DNA of 35,684 bases, from positions 1-35,684 of the forward strand of contig DAOTWY010000004.1 in the NCBI GenBank assembly GCA_034435635.1, in the 5' to 3' direction. The stretch comes from DAOTWY01 sp003696565. Lineage in GTDB: Bacteria; Chloroflexota; Anaerolineae; Aggregatilineales; Phototrophicaceae. Shown here in pieces: positions 30,348 through 35,684 of the stretch. The position numbers were made by a program, and so were the translations under genes. The notes below the pieces were generated by a model, which was not told the origin of the DNA, did not search any database, and was given only the letters and a program-made list of their open reading frames with translations. Position 1 is the first letter of the stretch. Each line of letters begins with the position of its first letter.

Positions 30348-31730
30348 ATGCAAGTTTATGATGTCATTGTTATTGGGGCAGGGCAAGCTGGACCATCTAT
30401 GGCGGCGGAACTGGTCAATATGGGGTTAAAGGTTGCTCTTGCAGAATCGAATTTGCTTGGCGGATCATGTGTCAATTATGGTTGCATCCCTAGCAAAACG
30501 ATGATTGCCAGTGCGCGGGTTGCTTATTTAGCACGGCGAAGTGCTGATTTTGGTATCCATACCGGGGATGTGACAGTTGATATTAACGCTGTGATTGACC
30601 GTGTGCAAGAACGCTCTACTAGCGCACGTACTGGGCTAGAAAATTGGCTACAAGGGTTAGAAAATCTAGATATTTATCATGCGCGTGCTGCTTTTGATGG
30701 TCAAGACGGTGATTTATTCCGCGTGCGTGTTGGTGATGAAGTGATTGCCAGTAAGCGCGTGTATTTAAATACTGGTGCAAGTGCTTTTATTCCACCGATT
30801 GATGGCTTACAGCATGTATCCTACCTTACTAATCAAGATATCCTCAAGCTGCGTGAGGTGCCGGAACATTTGTTAATTTTGGGTGGCGGTTATATTGGAT
30901 TGGAATTTGCACAAGCATGGCGTAGATTCGGTAGCCAAGTTACAGTCATTGAAGCAAGCAGTCATATTGCTAACCGTGAAGATGAGGACATCATCGCAGA
31001 GATTGAACGTGTGTTTGAAGCAGAGGGGATTAACATCCTTACCGGACACAAAGTGATTCACGCCAAACAGGATGATCAGATCATGCTGACATTGCAAACC
31101 TCAGACGGTAAGCAAACCACAATCAGCGGGTCACACCTACTTGTGGCGGTGGGTCGTCGTCCAAACAGCAATAACTTGAATCTTGAATCAGTTGGGGTAA
31201 AGAAAAACGAGCGCGGTTATATCATTGTGGATGATCATTTACAAACAACTACCCCAGGAATTTATGCGCTTGGTGATGTCAATGGTAAGGGGGCATTTAC
31301 TCACACGTCTTACTATGAGTTTGAAGTCGCTTTAGATAATTTCAAAGGCGGTCACCGCAGTATTGCCGAACGTCATATGGCGTATAACTTATATATTGAT
31401 CCACCATTAGGGCGCGTTGGAATGAGTGAAAAAGAAGCTCGGCAATCTGGCAAGAATGTCCTAATCGCCACCAAACCGATGAGCCATATAGGGCGCGCGT
31501 TGGAGCAAAGTGAGACGTTTGGTTTAATCAAATTATTGGTGGATGCAGATACAGAGCAATTTTTAGGGGCTGCGGTGATGGGGTATCATGGTGATGATGT
31601 TATTCAATGTATTAGCTATTTTATGGCAACAGGGGCATCATACAAAGCGATGCAACACGCCTTGCCCATACATCCGACCATCGCCGAATTTTTGCCAACA
31701 ATTTTAGGTGAGCTTAAACCACTAAAATAA
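30348..31730 (+). CDS. FAD-dependent pyridine nucleotide-disulfide oxidoreductase (mercuric reductase-like)
   Basis: 460 residues. FAD motif IGAGQAGPSMAAEL (9-22), redox-active disulfide GGSCVNYGCIPSK (38-50, Cys41 and Cys46), NAD motif LGGGYIGLEFAQ, FAD-closing ATG-like TPGIYALGDVNG and the C-terminal His/Glu dyad HPTIAEFLPT. It looks closest to the group between mercuric reductase and dihydrolipoamide dehydrogenase, but has no N-terminal HMA or C-terminal Cys-Cys pair, so mercury reduction is unlikely. It would reduce an unidentified disulfide or quinone. AAAAGGAAAATCAG precedes the ATG. It lies 84 bases behind the acyl-CoA dehydrogenase gene. Confidence 0.92.
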   Translation: MQVYDVIVIGAGQAGPSMAAELVNMGLKVALAESNLLGGSCVNYGCIPSKTMIASARVAYLARRSADFGIHTGDVTVDINAVIDRVQERSTSARTGLENWLQGLENLDIYHARAAFDGQDGDLFRVRVGDEVIASKRVYLNTGASAFIPPIDGLQHVSYLTNQDILKLREVPEHLLILGGGYIGLEFAQAWRRFGSQVTVIEASSHIANREDEDIIAEIERVFEAEGINILTGHKVIHAKQDDQIMLTLQTSDGKQTTISGSHLLVAVGRRPNSNNLNLESVGVKKNERGYIIVDDHLQTTTPGIYALGDVNGKGAFTHTSYYEFEVALDNFKGGHRSIAERHMAYNLYIDPPLGRVGMSEKEARQSGKNVLIATKPMSHIGRALEQSETFGLIKLLVDADTEQFLGAAVMGYHGDDVIQCISYFMATGASYKAMQHALPIHPTIAEFLPTILGELKPLK

Positions 31731-31763
31731 CCCACCCTTCCACGCACTTGGATGAAGTGGGTT
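31729..31763. terminator. Bidirectional terminator-like hairpin between convergent genes
   Basis: AACCCAC (31729-31735) and GTGGGTT (31757-31763) pair, extended inward by TTC/GAA. On the minus strand TTATTTTAG follows, which suits termination of the DHp-like gene; on the plus strand the 5' arm overlaps the oxidoreductase stop. Confidence 0.5.
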
Positions 31764-31773
31764 ATTGGGTCAT

Positions 31774-32124
31774 TTATAGAATCGTATAAATTGATTTGAC
31801 GTAATCTAAAATTGCCAGTCCGGTTAAATAAATCTGGTTATACAGTGCGGTTTGTGTATCATCTAAGCCCTGGTATCCCTCGATAATTCCGGGCTGTGAT
31901 AAGCCGACGATGGTGTTAAAAGGCGTGCGTAACTTATGCACCAAGAAATCACGATCTTGTGGGGTGATGGTTTCCGGCGGGAGGCGTTCTGCCCAATTGA
32001 GCCGAAATTTTTGGATTGAAGCGGCAATCAAATCTAAGTCATGGCGTTGAAGATCATCTTGTGCCAATGTTTTGAGTTCTGCCGTACACTTGGCAAGTTT
32101 ATCAATTTCGCTTGTCACATCCAT
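31774..32124 (-). CDS. Free-standing histidine-kinase dimerisation (HisKA/DHp)-like protein
   Basis: 116 residues, cytosolic, all-helical. Residues 59-77 read DFLVHKLRTPFNTIVGLSQ, a good match to the HisKA H-box (F-x-H-E-x-R-T-P-L-x-x-I-x-G) with phospho-acceptor His63. A second helix (QTALYNQIYLTGLAILDYVKSI) follows, as in DHp hairpins. The protein stops there, so there is no HATPase (ATP-binding) domain, sensor or transmembrane segment. It could be a phosphotransfer protein, a decoy DHp or a kinase fragment. A related gene lies on the other side of rplJL (33696). Ribosome site not obvious. Confidence 0.6.
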   Translation of the reverse strand: MDVTSEIDKLAKCTAELKTLAQDDLQRHDLDLIAASIQKFRLNWAERLPPETITPQDRDFLVHKLRTPFNTIVGLSQPGIIEGYQGLDDTQTALYNQIYLTGLAILDYVKSIYTIL

Positions 32125-32191
32125 AGGTTTTATTTGAATTGCTGGTCTGCATTGTCAGGGGAATTATATCCCAATGATCAACTGGGATCAA

Positions 32192-32225
32192 AAAACGGGT
32201 GCTGGTTAAGATAAGCACCCGTTTT
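32192..32225 (-). terminator. Strong terminator after rplL
   Basis: AAAACGGGTGCT (32192-32203) and AGCACCCGTTTT (32214-32225) form a perfect 12-bp stem with a 10-base loop; it ends in T on both strands. It lies 18 bases past the rplL stop. A further inverted repeat (ATCCCA/TGGGAT, 32168-32188) follows it. Confidence 0.85.
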
Positions 32226-32243
32226 CTCTCATCAGGAAAGATG

Positions 32244-32633
32244 TTATTTGATGGTGACTTTTGCGCCGACTTCTTCCAACTTCTTCTTGGCATCTTCGGC
32301 GGTTTCTTTAGCCACGCCTTCTTTAACAATGGAGGGCGCGCCTTCCACCAATTCCTTGGCTTCCTTCAAGCCCAGGTCAGTGAGTGAACGGACAACCTTA
32401 ATGACATCGATCTTCTTGGGACCAATTTCGGTCAGTTCGACATCAAATTCAGTCTTTTCTTCTTCTGGTTCAGCAGCAGCAGCGGCACCGCCAGCCATGG
32501 GCATTGCCATCATCATGCCACCACCAACAGCAGCTTCCACGCCCCATTTTTCTTCCAGCATTTTCTTCAGTTCAGCGGCTTCCAAAATGGTTAAGCTAGA
32601 AAGTTCTTCTACGATTTTTTCGAGATCAGCCAT
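32244..32633 (-). CDS. rplL: Ribosomal protein bL12 (L7/L12)
   Basis: 129 residues. The N-terminal dimerisation helix (EKIVEELSSLTILEAAELKKMLEEKWG), the Ala/Gly/Pro-rich hinge (AGGAAAAAEPEEEKTEFDV) and the C-terminal factor-binding domain (KIDVIKVVRSLTDLGLKEAKELVEGAP ... KKKLEEVGAKVTIK) are all present. It forms the flexible ribosomal stalk with L10 and recruits translation factors. AAAGGATATAACGATC precedes the ATG. It is the second gene of the rplJ-rplL operon and ends with a strong terminator, so rpoB does not follow here. Confidence 0.98.
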   Translation of the reverse strand: MADLEKIVEELSSLTILEAAELKKMLEEKWGVEAAVGGGMMMAMPMAGGAAAAAEPEEEKTEFDVELTEIGPKKIDVIKVVRSLTDLGLKEAKELVEGAPSIVKEGVAKETAEDAKKKLEEVGAKVTIK

Positions 32634-32696
32634 GATCGTTATATCCTTTCTTAAGTCGATATGATTAACAACAAATCAGTGTGAATAGGATGACGC

Positions 32697-33239
32697 TTAG
32701 GCTGCGTCGCCATCCTGCTTATCCAGATACGCCTGAAGCACATTGACGACCTGCCCAGTGGCGGCATACAACACGTTGACCAAGCCCTGCGCTGGGGCGA
32801 CGATCAAGCCAGCCAATTGAGCGCGCAATTCTTCCATGGTGGGCAGTTTGGAAACCGCATCAACCTGTTTGGGGTTGAGGATGTCGCCGGTCATTACACC
32901 GCCTTTAACACCAACACGGTTTTCCATTTCCTTCTTGGCGGTAAATTCTAGAACCGCTTTTGCCACACCGGGCATGTTCTTCATGCCAAACGCCACTGCC
33001 GTTGGTCCTTTGAGCAGATCATCCGGCACGGGCCAATCGCGCTGTTGTAAGGCTTTGGTGAACAAGGTGTTCTTTGCCACCATATAGTAGCCATCTGCCT
33101 TACGAATTTCGTCACGCAGTTGGTCAACTTCTGAGACTTTTAGCCCAGCGAACTGGATCACCACGAACCCATCGGATTCGTCCAGCAGTTTGACGTACTG
33201 TGCAACCAGTTCATCTTTACGCTGCTTTGAAAGTGGCAC
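32697..33239 (-). CDS. rplJ: Ribosomal protein uL10
   Basis: 180 residues. The N-terminal RNA-binding part (KQRKDELVAQYVKLLDESDGFVVIQFAGL), LFTKALQQRDWPVPDDLLKGPTAVAFG and the C-terminal helix that anchors L12 dimers are typical. The start is GTG 33239, set by a strong AAAGGAGG ribosome site; the first residues after it, PLSKQRKDE, fit the family. L10 is encoded behind an autoregulatory leader (33394-33490). rplK and rplA are not upstream, unlike in many bacteria. Confidence 0.98.
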   Translation of the reverse strand: MPLSKQRKDELVAQYVKLLDESDGFVVIQFAGLKVSEVDQLRDEIRKADGYYMVAKNTLFTKALQQRDWPVPDDLLKGPTAVAFGMKNMPGVAKAVLEFTAKKEMENRVGVKGGVMTGDILNPKQVDAVSKLPTMEELRAQLAGLIVAPAQGLVNVLYAATGQVVNVLQAYLDKQDGDAA

Positions 33240-33374
33240 GTCCGTTTCCTCCTTTCCTGAGAGAGTGTTTTAAGTGAAAGTGCTTAGTTAGCTGTGTTTT
33301 GTTTACTTAATAAACAGCTTAAAGCCATTCACTTTACTAAGAGCCATTGAGTTATAGCTTTTAGCTTATTAATG

Positions 33375-33408
33375 AAAAAAGCGGCTTCGCAGCGCATGCA
33401 AAGACCGC
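33375..33408 (-). terminator. Attenuator hairpin in the rplJ leader
   Basis: Read on the minus strand GCGGTCTT (33401-33408) can pair with AAGCCGC (33381-33387), leaving one bulged T, followed by six T (33375-33380): an intrinsic terminator. The same GCGGTCT arm can instead pair with AGACCGC (33478-33484) as part of the L10 leader. The two folds exclude each other, so L10 binding could switch between read-through and termination. Confidence 0.6.
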
Positions 33409-33490
33409 CTATTATTACCACAACATAGGTCTCGTCTTCGCCTCGGCGGGAAATTAAGCCAGGAAATCCTAGCACCAGCGGTCTGCGGCA
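33394..33490 (-). ncRNA. L10 leader (ribosomal protein autoregulatory RNA)
   Basis: On the minus strand GCAGACCGCTGGTG starts the element, AATTTCCCGCCGAGG forms the kink-turn-like core and GGCGGTCTTTGCATG closes it. These phrases and their order match the L10 leader RNA of bacteria. It binds L10 (with L12) to control rplJ-rplL. It lies in the 5' UTR between the promoter and rplJ. The remaining 33240-33374 is AT-rich untranslated leader ending in the rplJ ribosome site. Confidence 0.85.
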
Positions 33491-33516
33491 AAGTCACTTA
33501 TTCATTTGATGCGACG

Positions 33517-33544
33517 ATTATAAAGCACGATCACGACATGTCAA
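33517..33544 (-). promoter_or_regulatory. Promoter of the rplJ-rplL operon
   Basis: Minus-strand TTGACA (33539-33544) and TATAAT (33517-33522), both perfect consensus, separated by 16 bases. The expected start is near 33510, about 270 bases before rplJ and just upstream of the L10 leader. Confidence 0.85.
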
Positions 33545-33661
33545 GGTTAGTTCCACAAACCCATCATGATGCAGTAGTTCAATCCTCATCTTTTGGTATA
33601 AAATCGCCGGATGTTACTCCTATTTAGTTACTGTAATCGTCTAAATATGACTCTTTCTATA

Positions 33662-33670
33662 TGATATAAT
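33662..33670 (+). promoter_or_regulatory. Extended -10 promoter of the DHp-like/herA genes
   Basis: TGATATAAT (TG at 33662-33663, -10 TATAAT at 33665-33670) is an extended -10 element; no good -35 is seen. It lies 26 bases before the DHp-like start codon. 33545-33661 shows nothing else clear. Confidence 0.5.
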
Positions 33671-33695
33671 TTTAAAAAGTGAGGATGTTAATCAG

Positions 33696-34049
33696 ATGAA
33701 TGAGCAGCAGGAGGTTATGAAGCATATTGAGCGAATCCGCTTATGGATTCGTGAATTGAGTGAGATTTATCGCGGGTCAAATGATGCCCGCTTAAAGGAT
33801 TTATACACTATTGCAGATGCCGCACAAAATCTACACCGCTTGTGGGGGCGTATCTCTCGAATGGAAAGCGAGGAAGAAAAAATCAGCTTTAGCCATGATG
33901 TGCGGATGCACCTCAACACCATCATCGGCTTTTCTCATCCAGATACACTACACCTATATGATGAAGTAGTGAGCCAACGTGAACACCTCTACTACCAAGA
34001 CATTCACACGCTCGGCAAGCAAATTTTAGAGAAGATCAACACAACATAG
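33696..34049 (+). CDS. Second free-standing HisKA/DHp-like protein, upstream of herA
   Basis: 117 residues, all-helical and soluble. ISFSHDVRMHLNTIIGFSHP (63-82) is a HisKA-type H-box with phospho-acceptor candidate His67, but the usual Thr-Pro is Met-His (71-72). A helix (DIHTLGKQILEKINT) follows as in a DHp hairpin. It has no kinase ATPase domain. It shares the H-box region and overall size with 31774-32124, and the two lie either side of rplJL, suggesting an old duplication or a local family. GAGG lies 11 bases before ATG 33696; herA follows after 11 bases and is probably co-transcribed. Confidence 0.6.
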   Translation: MNEQQEVMKHIERIRLWIRELSEIYRGSNDARLKDLYTIADAAQNLHRLWGRISRMESEEEKISFSHDVRMHLNTIIGFSHPDTLHLYDEVVSQREHLYYQDIHTLGKQILEKINTT

Positions 34050-34060
34050 GTTGAATAATC

Positions 34061-35684
34061 ATGAACCAAAACATTCAAAACCTAGATGAATGGTTCCCGC
34101 GTGATGCGCAGGGTAAGCCGATCTTAACTACCCCCGATCAGAACTATCTTGGGGTGGTGGTGGGCGGTTCACTGAGTCGTGGGCTACAAATCCGCTTGGA
34201 ACGTGCGCAATCTGTAGAAGATTTGGCAGTTGGGCGGTATGTTGTCATCCATGGCGAACAAAAGCGTTTCTTTTGTATGTTGACCGATATTGAGCTAAAC
34301 ACCGCCAACATAGGTATCCAAAATGACCCGCCAGATATGTCTGATCCATTCCTGCGTGATATTTACACCGGCACTGTTGCCTATGGGATTATTCATGTCG
34401 CCTTGATGCTCAGCATCGATGAAGAAAACACCCCCAAGCCTGTTAAGACGATCCCGGCACACTTCACCCGCGCCTATAATGCTACCGAAAAAGATGTGAA
34501 CGATGTTTTTGGGCATGAGGACGATATCCACTTTAATGTCGGTGTGCCGCTGGAGCTAGAACAAACTCAGATCAACCTGGATTTACGGCGACTAGTGGAG
34601 CGTTCAGTCGGTGTATTCGGTAAATCTGGCACGGGTAAGAGCTTCCTGACCCGCGTGTTGCTCTCTGGAATCATCAGCCGTGGGCAAGCGGTTAATCTTA
34701 TTTTCGATATGCACAACGATTATGGCTGGCAGATCACCAGCGAAAACGGTTATCACGTCAAGGGGCTACGGCAATTATTCCCGGCAAATGTCAGTATCAT
34801 CACACTAGACCCAGAATCATCCCGCCGCCGGAAAGCCTCATACGATTTTGAGGTCAAACTCCCCTTTAGCGAAATTGAACCGTTTGACCTAGAAGGCTTA
34901 AAAAGCACCATGGATTTATCCGACACAATGATTGACGCAGCATATACCCTGCGCAGCGTGTGGGATAAAAAATGGATTTCCCGCTTATTAGAAGGACGCG
35001 CTGAGGATTTGGAGTATATTCAAGAACACACCAACATCCCCGGCGGTACAATGCTCGCGCTTCAACGACGGTTGGAACGCTTCCAGCGGTGGGAATTCCT
35101 GACGAATGAACCAGTAGAAGACAGTGTCCAGCGCATCATCCACCTGCTGGTTGATGAGGAAAAAAGCGTTGTGTTGGAATTCGGTAAATATGGCAATTCG
35201 CTTGAAGCATACATGCTGGTGGCGAATTACATCACGCGCCGCATCCATGAAAAATATGTAGAAAAGGTGGATAAATCTTTGGGTGATCCTAGCCATGAGC
35301 CACCACAGTTACTGATTGTTATTGAAGAAGCGCACAAATTCCTTGACCCACGTGTGGCATCTCAAACCATCTTCGGCGTGATCGCGCGTGAACTGCGTAA
35401 ATATAAAGTCACGCTGCTGGTTGTGGATCAACGCCCCAGCCAGATTGACGAAGAAGTCATGAGCCAAATCGGGACGCGCGTCACCGCCTTGTTAGATAAC
35501 GAGCGTGACATCCACGCAGTGCTGAATGGCGTGAGTGGTGCTGGCGGATTAAGAGAAGTGCTAGCACGTTTGGATACCAAGCAGCAAGCTATCATCATGG
35601 GGCATGCTGTGCCGATGCCGGTCGTTGTTCGTACACGTGCTTATGATGAAGATTTCTACAAAGCGATTTTAGCCGGCAGCCCAG
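34061..35684 (+). CDS. herA: HerA-type DNA translocase ATPase, 3' end outside the window
   Basis: The open frame runs from ATG 34061 to the window edge: 541 codons, no stop. A beta-barrel-like HAS domain at the N-terminus (about 20-75) is followed by the ATPase: Walker A GVFGKSGTGKS (184-194), the strand LIFDMHNDYGW, Walker B LLIVIEEAHKF and the arginine-containing VVDQRPSQIDEEVMSQIGT, all typical of HerA/DUF87. HerA forms hexamers that pump DNA and, with NurA, resect breaks. A nurA gene lies at 23981-25249, about 9 kb away. Full-length HerA is near 500-650 residues, so the missing end is probably short. Confidence 0.93.
   Translation, partial: MNQNIQNLDEWFPRDAQGKPILTTPDQNYLGVVVGGSLSRGLQIRLERAQSVEDLAVGRYVVIHGEQKRFFCMLTDIELNTANIGIQNDPPDMSDPFLRDIYTGTVAYGIIHVALMLSIDEENTPKPVKTIPAHFTRAYNATEKDVNDVFGHEDDIHFNVGVPLELEQTQINLDLRRLVERSVGVFGKSGTGKSFLTRVLLSGIISRGQAVNLIFDMHNDYGWQITSENGYHVKGLRQLFPANVSIITLDPESSRRRKASYDFEVKLPFSEIEPFDLEGLKSTMDLSDTMIDAAYTLRSVWDKKWISRLLEGRAEDLEYIQEHTNIPGGTMLALQRRLERFQRWEFLTNEPVEDSVQRIIHLLVDEEKSVVLEFGKYGNSLEAYMLVANYITRRIHEKYVEKVDKSLGDPSHEPPQLLIVIEEAHKFLDPRVASQTIFGVIARELRKYKVTLLVVDQRPSQIDEEVMSQIGTRVTALLDNERDIHAVLNGVSGAGGLREVLARLDTKQQAIIMGHAVPMPVVVRTRAYDEDFYKAILAGSP

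Noticed and set aside
32248..32664. 138-residue plus-strand frame over rplL
   Set aside because: Antisense shadow of a certain ribosomal protein gene; Ser/Ala-rich as expected from complementing Glu/Ala codons.

Overview
The window looks like bacterial chromosome, most likely from a Chloroflexota bacterium of the Anaerolineae type. This is an inference from gene mix: a bacterial HerA/NurA pair, several secreted DUF3352 proteins, isolated rplJ-rplL, an AI-2E family exporter and many small lineage-restricted proteins. No 16S or other definitive marker is present. Genes are dense, lie on both strands, and form short operons. I see no tRNA, rRNA, transposase or phage structural gene.

Layout. 1-470 is the end of a CRISPR array (seven repeats, the first cut by the window edge). 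It is read leftward from a promoter at 478-506 that touches the last repeat. No cas gene is in the window. 471-1143 is a long non-genic stretch holding a hairpin and a structured leader with a 24-codon upstream ORF and an intrinsic terminator, in front of an APH-fold kinase (1144). Then come a GNAT acetyltransferase, a SufE-like protein, a TIR protein with a DarT-like domain, a CDP-alcohol phosphatidyltransferase and a VTT-domain membrane protein. The last three overlap one another. A secreted alpha-amylase with a LacI-type palindrome follows.

7757-17247 is almost all on the minus strand: a CaCA cation exchanger, three tandem secreted DUF3352 paralogues, then an operon of AAA ATPase, DUF4276 protein and a membrane-anchored, catalytically degenerate beta-lactamase-fold protein. 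The ATPase/DUF4276 pair resembles split OLD-like defence modules.

17311-33240 mixes housekeeping and peripheral functions: pyroglutamyl peptidase, an SH3b-M15-TPR exoprotein, small membrane or lipoproteins, an AI-2E family transporter, a nitrilase-family amidase, NurA, an SDR, an orphan peptide-ABC permease, an M50-like protein with a changed zinc motif, an aldo/keto reductase, an acyl-CoA dehydrogenase, a disulfide oxidoreductase, and rplJ-rplL under an L10 leader with an attenuator. Two small proteins that are essentially lone histidine-kinase dimerisation domains flank rplJL. The second precedes herA, which runs off the right edge.

Best candidates for new biology: (1) the TIR/DarT-like fusion, whose DarT-like part seems to have lost its NAD-contacting His and Glu; (2) the ATPase-DUF4276-pseudo-beta-lactamase operon; (3) the upstream-ORF leader with mutually exclusive hairpins before the APH-fold kinase; (4) the free-standing DHp-like proteins. 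All functional statements are homology or motif readings made by eye; no search was run.
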